In this document: positions 34,913 to 43,992 of the stretch, piece by piece | How the letters are laid out: each line of letters opens with the position of its first letter | How positions within the stretch are numbered: the first letter of the stretch is position 1 | From: Liquorilactobacillus aquaticus DSM 21051 | GTDB taxonomy: Bacteria > Bacillota > Bacilli > Lactobacillales > Lactobacillaceae | Length of the DNA stretch: 64,000 nucleotides | Direction: 5' to 3' | Assembly: GCF_001436755.1 (NCBI RefSeq) | Contig: NZ_AYZD01000004.1 | Span: 1 to 64,000 of the forward strand | Program-made: the position numbers and the translations under genes | The notes under the pieces: generated by a model | What the model was told of the DNA's origin: nothing | The model's database searches: none | The model's input: only the letters and a program-made list of their open reading frames with translations

Positions 34913-36298
34913 TCACTGTTGATCAACATTAGTCATTTTCAAAGGATTGACCCATTCATCGAATTGTTTTGATGTTACTTTGCCAGATTTAAGCGCAGCT
35001 TCTTTCAAAGTACTTCCAGCTTCGTCAGCTGCTTGTGCAATTTTTGCACTGTCATGGTAACCAATATGTGGCGAAAGAGCTGTCACAGTCATCAATGAGT
35101 TGTCCACCAACTCTTGCATTCTCTTCTCATTGACAGTTAATCCATGAATTAAGCGATCTGCAAAACTTTCCATCGTCCCACGCAGCAACTCTGCCGATTC
35201 AAGAAATGCATCTATCAAAACAGGTTTGTAGACATTCATTTCAAAGTTTCCTTGTGAAGATGCCATTGTAACCACAACATCATTTCCCATAACTCGGACA
35301 GCTGCCATTGTGATTGCTTCGGCTTGTGTAGGATTTACCTTGCCCGGCATAATAGATGATCCCGGCTCATTAGCAGGGATATTCAATTCGCCATAAGCCG
35401 CTCGTGGACCGCTAGCAAGGAAACGAACATCGTTCGCAATCTTCATTAAATCACTGGCTAACGTTTTTAATGCTCCATGAACAACATTCAAACTAGAATG
35501 TGCTGCGAGTCCATAGAACTTATTACCATCAGCGGTAAAACTTTGTCCATAAACATTGCTGATACGTTTCGCAATGTCGTCCGCAAATCCTGGAGCTGCA
35601 TTCAAGCCAGTTCCAACAGCCGTTCCACCCATCGCCAACTCAAGCAGTGTATGATCCAATTTTTTCAAATAGTCTAAATCGTGCTCTAGCATGCTAACCC
35701 AGCCGCTAACCTCTTGTCCAAAAGTCAACGGAGTCGCGTCCTGAAGATGAGTCCGTCCAATTTTAACTGTGTGCCAATATTGCTTTTGCTTTTCCTTCAG
35801 TTCATCGATCAGATGCTGCGCCGCTTTTTCAAGTCCAGCTACTGCTGTGCTAGCGGTAATATTCATCGCTGTCGGGAAAATATCATTTGAACTTTGCCCA
35901 TGATTAACATCGTCATTAGGTAAAATTTTAATTTTTGAATCAATTTCAGCAGCTTTATTCGCAATAACTTCATTTGTATTCATATTAGTCTGTGTTCCAG
36001 AACCGGTTTGATAGACTCTTAAAGGAAAATCCTTGCGCAGTTCTTCATCATCTAGCGCTAGTAATTCATCGATGGCTTTGGTTATCAATCCCGCCTTTTG
36101 AACCGGAAGCTGTCCCAATTCTTCATTTGCTTGAGCTGCTGCTTTTTTAATCTGTAGCAAAGCACGGATAACTACTAAAGGCATGAATTGACCTGTTGAA
36201 AAATTATTTCGACTGCGTTCCGTCTGCGGTCCCCAAAGAGCCGTTGCTGGAATTTTTACTGGCCCTAATGTATCTTCTTCTACACGATATTCTGGCAT
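34913..36298 (-). CDS. fumC: Class II fumarase FumC
   Basis: A 461-residue iron-independent fumarate hydratase (malate to fumarate). The signature GSSIMPGKVNPTQAEA is intact, as are TGSGTQTNMNTNEV, HGQSSND and GRTHLQDATP. AAGGAGG lies before the ATG. It is the first gene of the fumC-FMN reductase-frd-DASS cluster and provides fumarate to the reductase, re-oxidising NADH. It has its own promoter and operator candidate upstream. Confidence 0.95.
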   Translation of the reverse strand: MPEYRVEEDTLGPVKIPATALWGPQTERSRNNFSTGQFMPLVVIRALLQIKKAAAQANEELGQLPVQKAGLITKAIDELLALDDEELRKDFPLRVYQTGSGTQTNMNTNEVIANKAAEIDSKIKILPNDDVNHGQSSNDIFPTAMNITASTAVAGLEKAAQHLIDELKEKQKQYWHTVKIGRTHLQDATPLTFGQEVSGWVSMLEHDLDYLKKLDHTLLELAMGGTAVGTGLNAAPGFADDIAKRISNVYGQSFTADGNKFYGLAAHSSLNVVHGALKTLASDLMKIANDVRFLASGPRAAYGELNIPANEPGSSIMPGKVNPTQAEAITMAAVRVMGNDVVVTMASSQGNFEMNVYKPVLIDAFLESAELLRGTMESFADRLIHGLTVNEKRMQELVDNSLMTVTALSPHIGYHDSAKIAQAADEAGSTLKEAALKSGKVTSKQFDEWVNPLKMTNVDQQ

Positions 36299-36375
36299 TT
36301 TACTTCCTCCTTGTGTTGTGAAAAAAACTACATACTATGCTAAAAAAACTATTCATAAAATCATCTTTAACGACT

Positions 36376-36427
36376 TTGTTAAACATTTAACAACTGTATA
36401 ATAGTGGTTGAAAAGCCATATAGTCAA
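36376..36427 (-). promoter_or_regulatory. fumC promoter with overlapping perfect palindrome
   Basis: On the minus strand TTGACT (36427-36422) and TATTAT (36403-36398), 18 bp apart, are followed after 4 nt by the palindrome TTGTTAAATGTTTAACAA (36393-36376). It covers the expected start site, as a repressor operator would, and is a candidate site for the cluster's LysR protein or another regulator. Confidence 0.6.
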
Positions 36428-36504
36428 ACACCTTAGTGGCTATTAAATATTTTAATATTCGTCAAAAAAGCCTTGATAATAAAGGATTAGATTTAATAAA
36501 AATA

Positions 36505-36546
36505 AAATATCAGCATAAAATAAATAAAAATTTGCTGATATTTTTT
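36505..36546. terminator. Terminator after mmuM
   Basis: AAATATCAGCA pairs with TGCTGATATTT, with T-rich sequence on either strand. It lies between mmuM and the fumC promoter, in an otherwise empty A/T-rich interval of about 390 bp (36299-36688). Confidence 0.7.
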
Positions 36547-36688
36547 AAACCTATAATTAAAAACAGTTTTTACAAATGTCTATTTTATTCCTAAATTCAC
36601 AATGTTTTTATAACTAATTTTTTTTGTGTCTTTATTTACTAGTGCTTCGTTTAGAAACTACTACCTTTTTAAAAGTTTAAATATTAGT

Positions 36689-37630
36689 TTAGTCTTTTAT
36701 CGCATCTGCAATTTCCTTGATATCGTCTGGATTTGAACGACAACAACCGCCAATCAATCTTGCTCCCGCCGCCTTCCATACTGGTACCAGTTCACTAAAT
36801 GTTGCAGAATTCGGGTTGGTTCTCCAAGTTTTTGTTTGTGGATCATATCGATCACCGTTGTTAGGATAGACAATAATTGGTTTGTTTGTTTCTTTTTTGA
36901 TATTTTTGATTGCTGCTTCAACTTTTTCCAGTGCAATGCAGTTAATGCCAATAGCAGCTACTTGTTCATATTTTTCAAAATACTTTATGGCTTCTTTCAA
37001 AGATGTTCCATCACATAGATGGCTGCTATCTTTAATACTGAATGATAGCCATGCTGATTTTTTGGGAAATTTTTCAACTACAAGATCAACAAGTGCCTTG
37101 CTTTCAGCAAAGTTAGGTTGCGTTTCAATTGCAAAGAGGTCAACTCCAGCTTTGTTTAATAAAGACAAACGGGAGTAATGAAAAGACTGATATTCCTCTT
37201 CGGTCAGTGAATATCGGCCTGTATACTCACTTCCGTCTGCTAAATAAGCGCCATATGGGCCCACACTGCCTGCTACTAACAACTCTCTTAAAGAACGCTG
37301 TTGCGAGGTTAGTGTCTTATAGAAATCTGCACGTGCCTCCTGTGCACAGCGAACAGCCTGAACAACTAGGTCCTCACTCTGAGAATGGCTTAATCCTCTT
37401 TTTTCGAAAGCTACCACATTAGCTTGATAAGTATTCGTAATTGCAATATCTGCTCCAGCCTCAAAATAACTGCGATGGACTGCAGTTACTTTCTCTGGAG
37501 CATTAATTAAAGCATTAGCAGACCAAAGATCGTTAACAGTATTTATTCCTTTTTTCTCTAATTCTGTCGCCATAGCCCCATCAACAACTAATACTGGTTT
37601 GTTTTTTAAATTTCTCGCAATAATATTCAT
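36689..37630 (-). CDS. mmuM: Homocysteine S-methyltransferase MmuM
   Basis: A 313-residue zinc-dependent enzyme transferring a methyl group from S-methylmethionine (or SAM) to homocysteine to give methionine. Zinc-ligand Cys residues are visible in GINCIAL and in the C-terminal GGCCRSNPDDI. VVDGAMATELEKKG is the usual N-terminal block. I choose ATG 37630, with GGAGG 7-8 nt upstream. It forms an operon with the permease ahead, behind a Met-type T-box. Confidence 0.9.
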   Translation of the reverse strand: MNIIARNLKNKPVLVVDGAMATELEKKGINTVNDLWSANALINAPEKVTAVHRSYFEAGADIAITNTYQANVVAFEKRGLSHSQSEDLVVQAVRCAQEARADFYKTLTSQQRSLRELLVAGSVGPYGAYLADGSEYTGRYSLTEEEYQSFHYSRLSLLNKAGVDLFAIETQPNFAESKALVDLVVEKFPKKSAWLSFSIKDSSHLCDGTSLKEAIKYFEKYEQVAAIGINCIALEKVEAAIKNIKKETNKPIIVYPNNGDRYDPQTKTWRTNPNSATFSELVPVWKAAGARLIGGCCRSNPDDIKEIADAIKD

Positions 37631-37699
37631 ATATTCCGCCTCCAATAAATTTTATCGGTTTTCTTTGCCAAAATTGATTTCTAATAAATAACATTCATT

Positions 37700-39109
37700 T
37701 TAGTCAAAATCAGTATTTTTTTTTTTATTTTTGTTTTTGTTTTTCCAAGCTTTTTTCCCATAATACACAGCGTAACAAACTATTAGGAACGGTATCATAT
37801 AAAACAACGCTGATCGTTGAGTTGGATCAAAAACAATCAGCACACATGAAAGTAAACTCATAATAAATGCTATCCAAGGAAGAAGCGGATACCACGGAGT
37901 TTTGAACTTCAATTCTGCAACTGTATGTCCACTTTTCAACCATTGCTTTCTAAAATTAATTTCAGAAAGAGCAATTGCCATCCAAACTATAACTACTGCC
38001 AATCCTGAAATTGAAACAAGTACAAGATAAACTGTTGACGCTGCTACCACACTTGATACTAAGGCTAAAACACCTCCTACCATACTAACAAGTAAAGCAG
38101 TCATAGGGACTCCCCGTTTGTTCGTTTTCGCGTAATGTGCTGGTATCATTTTTTCGTGCGCCAGCGACCATAACATTCTCGTTGATGCGTATAATCCAGA
38201 ATTAGCTGCTGATAAAATAGCCGTTAAAACAACAAAATTCATCAGGTCCCCTGCAAAGGGCAATCCTATACTTTTAAAAACCAAGACAAATGGGCTCTGT
38301 TCAACACCTGCTTGCTTCCAAGGAATCAACGCAGCCATCACGACAATACTGCCAATGAAAAAAATTACGAGTCTTAATAGTGTTGTTCTAATCGCTTTAG
38401 GAATATTTTTCTCAGGATCTTTAGTTTCTCCCGCAGTTACTCCGATCAATTCTGTTCCTGAAAAAGCAAAATTAACTGTCAACATTGTGGTAAAAACACC
38501 TTTGAAACCATTTGGAAACAGACCCTCTCCGTAAAGGTTTTTAAAAAGTGGGGCATGTGAATAGCCTTTTATCGGAATAATACCAAAAATTGCAAGCCCT
38601 CCAATAACAATAAAAGCAATAATAGCAATAACCTTAATGCTTGAAAACCAGAATTCTGTTTCTGCAAAAAAGCGGACCGACAATGCGTTCGACGTGAAAA
38701 TTACAATCATAAAGAGCAGACTCCAAATCCATGTCGGCGAATGTGGAAACCAAGTACGCATTATCAATCCGGCAGCCGTGAACTCAGAACCTAATGCCAC
38801 GGTCCATGTCAGCCAATACAAAATTGCCACTGTAAACCCAGTCCCTGGTCCAATAAACTTATCCGCATAAACATGAAAAGATCCCGTCTGTGGCATTGCA
38901 ACTGCCAGTTCACCAAGACATAACATTACCAAGTAAACCACAACAGCTCCAATGCCATATGCCAAAATAGCCCCTACTGGTCCAGCCTCATGAATCGTGT
39001 ACCCTGAGCTTAAAAATAGTCCTGTACCGATAACACCACCTAATGAGATCATCAGTAAATGGCGTGCTTCCATTTTGCGTTTTAAACTATTATCATTCTG
39101 TTTCTGCAT
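37700..39109 (-). CDS. mmuP: Amino acid permease (APC/AAT family), probable S-methylmethionine permease MmuP
   Basis: A 469-residue permease with about 12 membrane segments. The family start [24 protein letters not shown] and [25 protein letters not shown] are AAT-family signatures. GGGAGG lies before ATG 39109. Coupling to mmuM and a T-box whose specifier reads AUG suggest uptake of S-methylmethionine, methionine or homocysteine. The substrate is inferred from context only, since GABA- and lysine-type permeases share this fold. Confidence 0.85.
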   Translation of the reverse strand: MQKQNDNSLKRKMEARHLLMISLGGVIGTGLFLSSGYTIHEAGPVGAILAYGIGAVVVYLVMLCLGELAVAMPQTGSFHVYADKFIGPGTGFTVAILYWLTWTVALGSEFTAAGLIMRTWFPHSPTWIWSLLFMIVIFTSNALSVRFFAETEFWFSSIKVIAIIAFIVIGGLAIFGIIPIKGYSHAPLFKNLYGEGLFPNGFKGVFTTMLTVNFAFSGTELIGVTAGETKDPEKNIPKAIRTTLLRLVIFFIGSIVVMAALIPWKQAGVEQSPFVLVFKSIGLPFAGDLMNFVVLTAILSAANSGLYASTRMLWSLAHEKMIPAHYAKTNKRGVPMTALLVSMVGGVLALVSSVVAASTVYLVLVSISGLAVVIVWMAIALSEINFRKQWLKSGHTVAELKFKTPWYPLLPWIAFIMSLLSCVLIVFDPTQRSALFYMIPFLIVCYAVYYGKKAWKNKNKNKKKNTDFD

Positions 39110-39156
39110 CTTAAAACCTCCCAAAATTTACAGTCTTATCAACCGTCATTTAATAT

Positions 39157-39435
39157 AAAAAAGCCCATCCCTATAAGTATAGGGACGAGCTCTCTTCGTG
39201 GTACCACCCAAATTCGTTAAATTAATTTTAACCTCACTGATATAAAACAATATTACATCTAGGAAGATATCGTATCCTCACGGGCAATCAGCTTGCACTA
39301 AATACCTAGCTCCGAGTTCATCTTCAATGCATACTCAGTCTGCCCTTTCACCATCGGCAGTCGCTGAACACTGTTTCTGCATCTACTCTTCTCATCAACG
39401 CCCAAATATAAAAAAATAATTCAATTAAAACATAT
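39157..39435 (-). ncRNA. T-box riboswitch, specifier read as AUG (Met)
   Basis: GGTGGTACCACG (complement 39197-39208) and a terminator with GCCCATCCCTATA/TATAGGGACGAGC stem and T6 (39192-39157) are present. Stem I has AGCGA bulge, CTGCC stem and GGTGAAAG loop. The specifier side reads UUGAAG-AUG-AACUCGGAGC, giving AUG at 39321-39319 followed by the usual A. Leu (UUG) is a weaker alternative reading. The downstream mmuM supports Met. Confidence 0.87.
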
Positions 39436-39440
39436 CTTAC

Positions 39441-39469
39441 ATGGTAAGCTGTGCCTATCCCCTTGTCAA
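39441..39469 (-). promoter_or_regulatory. Promoter of the Met-type T-box
   Basis: On the minus strand TTGACA (39469-39464) and TACCAT (39446-39441) with a 17-bp spacer, beginning 12 nt after the alsS stop. No terminator is visible between alsS and this promoter, so read-through from alsS is possible. Confidence 0.65.
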
Positions 39470-39481
39470 ATAGCTTTGGGA

Positions 39482-41152
39482 TCAAATACGAACAGTAGTA
39501 TTCCCAAGTTTGTCGATCAACTTCATATTTTCACGATAATCAACAGGCACCGCAATAACAAAAACACCTTTCTTGGCAGTAACAGCTGTCTCCAAAAACT
39601 CAAGGTATTCTCCTGGCTTTTTAACTTGCATCCCGATTGCTCCAAAGCTCTCCGCGTATTTAACAAAGTCAGGATTATCAAAATCGACTCCATTATGATG
39701 ATCGATCTCCATATCCATCTTCCATTTGATCAGTCCATATGAAGCATCTTCCCAAATCACAATCACAAGGTGTAAATTTTCCCGAACCGCTGTTTCTATT
39801 TCTTGTGAATTCATCAGAAAGCTACCATCTCCCATTACCGCAACAACGACTTTGTCGGGTCGGGCCAACTTTGCTCCAATCGCTCCCGGCAATGTCCACG
39901 CCATTGTAGATAATCCGTTATCTATCAAACAAGTATTTGATAAGTATGTCTGATACAAACGAGCCATCCACATTTTGACAGCACCTGTATCAACTAGAAC
40001 TACTGCATCGTCAGGTAAAACCTTCCTAGTAGCATAAACAACCGTCTGGGGTTTTAAGGGGACAGCATTGCTTTCCTTACCGCTAACAAGTTCAGCGTGA
40101 ATCAACTCTCTAATTTCAGCTGTACGATGACTGAAATGCATTTCCTGTGCTTTTAATGCTTGTAAAAGAGCCTGTAAGCTAGCACGAATATTCGCAATGA
40201 TATTCAATGTCACATTGTAATGACTATCAACGTCTTGGCGGAACATGTTAATATGGATAATTTTTTTGTCTCTTTGCGGATTTATTTTTTGAGGATCAAA
40301 TTGCTGGATTGAGAATCCAATCGAAATTATTAAATCTGCCTCATCTATCGCAAAATTTTCATAATCACGCCGCATAAAACCTACTACGCCAAGCGAATTC
40401 TTGTGCCGATCGGAAATTATTCCTTTGCTCATAAAGGTTGTAGCTACAGGGATCTGCAGCTCTTCACTTAATTCCCTGACTTCCTGTTCGGCATGTTTCC
40501 ATAAAACACCATCACCCGCTAAAATCACAGGCCTTTTCGCCGCTGCGATTAGTTTAATCGCCTTGTCAATATCAGATGCTGTAGGCTGAGTGACAGAAAT
40601 CGGATCAATTTCTAACGGTTTAACCTGCCCCCGAATCGGTGTTTCTTCGATGTCTTGCGGAATTGCCAAATATGAAGCCCCTGGACGATCTCGCTTAGCT
40701 GTTGAGAAAGCCTTACGCACCATTTCAGGCACCGCTTGCGGAGTTAATATCATGTCAGCATATTGTGTAATTGGTTTAAACATTGCAACAAGATCTATCA
40801 CTTGATGTGATTCCTTATGCAGACGGGCTAATCCACCTTGGGCACTAATAGCAACAAGTGGTGTTGAATTTGTTTCTGCATCAGCTACACCGAGCATCAA
40901 ATTAATTGCCCCCGGCCCTAGGGTGGCGAGGCAGACACCCGGCATACCAGTCAACCTGCCATAGGTGCTAGCCATGAAAGAAGCACCTTGTTCATGACGA
41001 GTTAATATAAATTTAATTTTGTCAGATTCGTTCAACGCATCAACCAAATGTATGTTTTCTTCTCCAGGGATTCCGAAAACATATTCAACTCCTTCATTTT
41101 CAAGACATTGTACGATCAAATGTGCTGCATTGACTTTTTCTCTCTCAGCCAT
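39482..41152 (-). CDS. alsS: Catabolic acetolactate synthase AlsS
   Basis: A 556-residue ThDP enzyme condensing two pyruvates to 2-acetolactate, the first step to acetoin/diacetyl. IPGEENIHLVDAL and RHEQGASFMASTYGRLTG are AlsS-type ThDP-binding blocks, and VMGDGSFLMNSQEIETAVRENL is the Mg/ThDP motif. It is distinct from the biosynthetic IlvB at 57388 and has no small subunit or alsD beside it. GGAGGAAAAAGGAA precedes the ATG. Confidence 0.93.
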   Translation of the reverse strand: MAEREKVNAAHLIVQCLENEGVEYVFGIPGEENIHLVDALNESDKIKFILTRHEQGASFMASTYGRLTGMPGVCLATLGPGAINLMLGVADAETNSTPLVAISAQGGLARLHKESHQVIDLVAMFKPITQYADMILTPQAVPEMVRKAFSTAKRDRPGASYLAIPQDIEETPIRGQVKPLEIDPISVTQPTASDIDKAIKLIAAAKRPVILAGDGVLWKHAEQEVRELSEELQIPVATTFMSKGIISDRHKNSLGVVGFMRRDYENFAIDEADLIISIGFSIQQFDPQKINPQRDKKIIHINMFRQDVDSHYNVTLNIIANIRASLQALLQALKAQEMHFSHRTAEIRELIHAELVSGKESNAVPLKPQTVVYATRKVLPDDAVVLVDTGAVKMWMARLYQTYLSNTCLIDNGLSTMAWTLPGAIGAKLARPDKVVVAVMGDGSFLMNSQEIETAVRENLHLVIVIWEDASYGLIKWKMDMEIDHHNGVDFDNPDFVKYAESFGAIGMQVKKPGEYLEFLETAVTAKKGVFVIAVPVDYRENMKLIDKLGNTTVRI

Positions 41153-41308
41153 TTCCTTTTTCCTCCTGAATCATTTAGCCAGCGTTAGCTTTAAAATTAG
41201 TTTTCAATGATAATTATTATATTACCATGATTAAAAGTATCTTTCTTCTTTTTATACATTTTTAATAATTTTTTTGATGTCTTTTTCCAAAACACCCGTG
41301 ACAGACTA

Positions 41309-41366
41309 TTGCGTTTTTTTAGGTTCGATGCTATAGTTTAATCGTGATATGAGCATATGTTCATAT
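41309..41366 (+). promoter_or_regulatory. Promoter with an ArsR/CzrA-type metal operator
   Basis: TTGCGT (41309-41314) and TATAGT (41332-41337) have a 17-bp spacer. Just downstream ATATGAGCA and TGTTCATAT (41347-41366) form a dyad with one mismatch, matching the ATATGAACA-N2-TGTTCATAT pattern of ArsR/SmtB-family zinc sensors. No arsR-type gene is in the window. Confidence 0.65.
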
Positions 41367-41393
41367 ACAAAACAATACTTAGGAGACTTCTAT

Positions 41394-42299
41394 ATGGAAA
41401 ATCACAATGTTCAGACTGGCAGACGCTTTTTATTAGTTACCTTATTAAATATTATAATAACTTTATTTGAGCTAGCGGGCGGGCTTTTATCTGGCAGCCT
41501 ATCGTTACTTTCGGATGCGTTTCACAATTTCAGTGATGCATTTTCGATTGTTTTAAGTTACTTTGCTAACCGTATTGGAAAAAGAACTCCCACACTAAAA
41601 AATACATACGGTTTTCGACGTGCTGAAATTCTGACAGCTCTCCTAAACTCAATTTTGCTGATTGTCATTTCTGCTTTTTTATTAATCGAAGCATTCAAGC
41701 GCTTTGCTCATCCAGAAGAAGTTCAAGGCGGCGTAATGTTCATTGTTGCCGTCATAAGTTTTGCCGCTAACCTTTTATCAACAATTTTATTGAATCATGA
41801 TTCCAAACATAACTTGAATATTAGAGCCACTTACCTTCATTTGCTAAGTGATGCCCTCGCTTCAGTCGGTGTTATTATCAGTGCAGCATTAATCATCATC
41901 TTCCATATAAAGTGGGTTGATCCTTTAATGAGTTTTCTCGTTTCCATTTATATTATTTATGAATCACTACCAATCGTTCACAAAACCTTCACCATCTTGA
42001 TGGAAGCATCACCAAAACTAAGTTTTGAGGAAATTAAAAAAGATTTGTTGACTATTCCTGAAATAACCGGAGTTCATCATCTTCATGCTTGGTTAATCGA
42101 TGAAAATGAAATCATTTTATCTGTTCATGTCAACATGAAAGACCTTCCTCTAAGTCAGACTGAACGCATTTATCTTAAAATTGAGAATATTTTAAAACAA
42201 AGATACAATGTCTCCCACGTTACCATCCAAGCTGAATGTAATCGTGGACGCAACACTGAATTAATATTAAATGAAGAAAAAAGCTTTCACAATAATTAA
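41394..42299 (+). CDS. czcD: Cation diffusion facilitator (CzcD/ZitB-like) zinc exporter
   Basis: A 301-residue CDF protein with 6 membrane segments and a cytoplasmic C-terminal domain. Metal-binding residues are visible in SLLSDAFHNFSDAFSI (TM2) and HLLSDALASVG (TM5). It exports Zn2+ or Co2+ in exchange for protons. I choose ATG 41394, with AGGAG 8 nt upstream; an earlier in-frame start lies within the operator. The CzrA-type operator supports zinc response. Confidence 0.93.
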   Translation: MENHNVQTGRRFLLVTLLNIIITLFELAGGLLSGSLSLLSDAFHNFSDAFSIVLSYFANRIGKRTPTLKNTYGFRRAEILTALLNSILLIVISAFLLIEAFKRFAHPEEVQGGVMFIVAVISFAANLLSTILLNHDSKHNLNIRATYLHLLSDALASVGVIISAALIIIFHIKWVDPLMSFLVSIYIIYESLPIVHKTFTILMEASPKLSFEEIKKDLLTIPEITGVHHLHAWLIDENEIILSVHVNMKDLPLSQTERIYLKIENILKQRYNVSHVTIQAECNRGRNTELILNEEKSFHNN

Positions 42300-42432
42300 C
42301 GTAACGAACATGCATCGCATAATGCATAATTTAAACAGTTCCGATGGGAACATTTAAAAAAATTATTCATTTAGACAAAGGTTCAGGTGAGCTAACATGT
42401 TTTTTGCTGAAAATGAAACTTAAAATTAAACG

Positions 42433-42930
42433 CTACTTCGCATGTTCTTTTAGGAAAAGCAATGCTTTCTGATAATTAGGTTCATCAGACTGCTCAACTA
42501 TTAATTCACGGTAAACAATTCTGCTTTCTTTATCTAAGACCCAAATACTGCGCGCATCGGTCTTAGTTTCTTCAATATATATACCTAACTCTCGACCTAG
42601 CTGACCATTAAAATCAGATAATAGCTTCATCCTTTCAACACCTTCAGCCGCACACCAATTCTTTTGTTCTTCAACAGAGTTAGTGGAAATAGTGAAAAAA
42701 TCTATATACTCAAAACTATCCGCTTCTTGGTTGAATTTTTTCGTTGATAAGCTGCAAACTCGCGTATTGATGTCAGGCACAACACTGATCAATATATATT
42801 TTCCCTTTAATGTTGAAACATCTATATATTCGTGCTCTTCAAGCTCTAAAGTAACACTCGGAAAAGCTTTTCCTACATTATATGGATTGCCATTTGTTTT
42901 TCCCCGTTCACCATGTCGTCTAATTTCCAC
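42433..42930 (-). CDS. tpx: Thiol peroxidase Tpx (atypical 2-Cys peroxiredoxin)
   Basis: A cytoplasmic peroxidase reducing H2O2 or alkyl hydroperoxides with thioredoxin. The peroxidatic Cys is in NTRVCSLST and the resolving Cys in NWCAAEGV, the Tpx spacing. I choose GTG 42930 (VEIRRHGERGKTNGNPYNVG), with AAAGGA 8 nt upstream; the in-frame ATG at 42939 overlaps that site. That gives about 165 residues, normal for Tpx. Confidence 0.88.
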   Translation of the reverse strand: MEIRRHGERGKTNGNPYNVGKAFPSVTLELEEHEYIDVSTLKGKYILISVVPDINTRVCSLSTKKFNQEADSFEYIDFFTISTNSVEEQKNWCAAEGVERMKLLSDFNGQLGRELGIYIEETKTDARSIWVLDKESRIVYRELIVEQSDEPNYQKALLFLKEHAK

Positions 42931-42958
42931 TTTACTCATCCTTTCCAATATGTAAAAA

Positions 42959-43017
42959 ATTCTCATGCTTTTTTACTAAAAGCATGAGAATTATACAATA
43001 AATCGCGAATAAAGCAA
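42959..43017 (-). promoter_or_regulatory. tpx promoter overlapped by a 14-bp perfect palindrome
   Basis: On the minus strand TTGCTT (43017-43012) and TATAAT (42995-42990) are 16 bp apart. ATTCTCATGCTTTT (42959-42972) and AAAAGCATGAGAAT (42978-42991) form a perfect dyad running from the -10 across the start site, then T6 towards tpx. It may be an operator, or an intrinsic terminator stopping transcripts from the upstream tetR. Confidence 0.6.
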
Positions 43018-43087
43018 AAAATGCCGCTCAACATTATTAAATATTCTATCAAAACTTAAAATTCTGGCAGTTATATGATCTCATTTC

Positions 43088-43135
43088 ATTTCCAAGTAGA
43101 CAAACATCTGATATCATGTTTGTCTACTTGGAAAT
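43088..43135. repeat. Perfect 20-bp inverted repeat between tetR and tpx
   Basis: ATTTCCAAGTAGACAAACAT and its exact complement flank an 8-nt centre. There is no T-tract on either side, so it is not a classical terminator. It could cap the tetR transcript or be a small mobile repeat. Confidence 0.7.
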
Positions 43136-43192
43136 TAACATGCGTAGAACTCAATTTGTCGCTATTTTCTAACTCTGTTCTACAGAAAACGA

Positions 43193-43753
43193 TTAACAGT
43201 ATATACCACTAAGAATCATTTTATATAGTGCTTGGATTGCTGCCTTGAAATTGAGCCCCTTTGAAACAAGATAATTATTTTGCAGAAATTTTCGTGTTGT
43301 CTGTTGTATCATCAATAGCAAGACGGCTTTTTCTGTAGCCGTCAATATCCGGACATGTGGATCAACAATAAAAAGATCGTACAGTTTTTTCCCAAACTCA
43401 TCAATGCGGTTATTTAATTTTGACCACTGTTGAGGATACCTTTTTTCTAAAGTCTTTGCATGCTTAATTATCTTATCTACATGCTCTGTCCCATGGAACT
43501 CAATAAGATACCTCTGCAGCATTTCATCTGAAGAAAACCTCTCTTTTTGAGCTGTACCGTTATCATCAAGACATATGTCTTTAAAAACAAAATCAATTGC
43601 TTTGTCAATGATCATTTCCTTACTGCCAAACATTTTATAAATAGTTCTTTTGCTAACCTTAAGCTCCGATGCAAGCTCCTCAGTTGTAAAAGCAGGCCCT
43701 TTTTCCTCCAAAAGATGAAGGATGGCTAAATATATCTCATCATTAATGCTCAT
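43193..43753 (-). CDS. TetR/AcrR-family transcription regulator
   Basis: A 186-residue repressor with an N-terminal HTH (ILHLLEEKGPAFTTEELASELKVSKRTIYKMFGSKEMIIDKAI) and a C-terminal ligand/dimer domain. GAAGGGGGG lies before the ATG. The target is not evident: its neighbours are tpx downstream on the same strand and a divergent tyrosine phosphatase 240 bp upstream. Confidence 0.9.
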   Translation of the reverse strand: MSINDEIYLAILHLLEEKGPAFTTEELASELKVSKRTIYKMFGSKEMIIDKAIDFVFKDICLDDNGTAQKERFSSDEMLQRYLIEFHGTEHVDKIIKHAKTLEKRYPQQWSKLNNRIDEFGKKLYDLFIVDPHVRILTATEKAVLLLMIQQTTRKFLQNNYLVSKGLNFKAAIQALYKMILSGIYC

Positions 43754-43992
43754 TTTGTCCCCCCTTCTTACGCTAATTAGCTTATTTCAAAGAATACCAT
43801 ATTTCATGTGTTCCCTTCTATAAAAAAGAAGTGAGGTTAAAATGTCCATCTCCATTACTTTTGCTGGAAAATTTTATATTATTCATTTTTGCAAAGAACT
43901 TTTTTAGAAAATGCGTCTATTATGCTGTATAATCTTTTCTGAAAGCAAGCACAATTAATTTAAAAAAAATACTTAAAATAGGGGCTGAAAGC

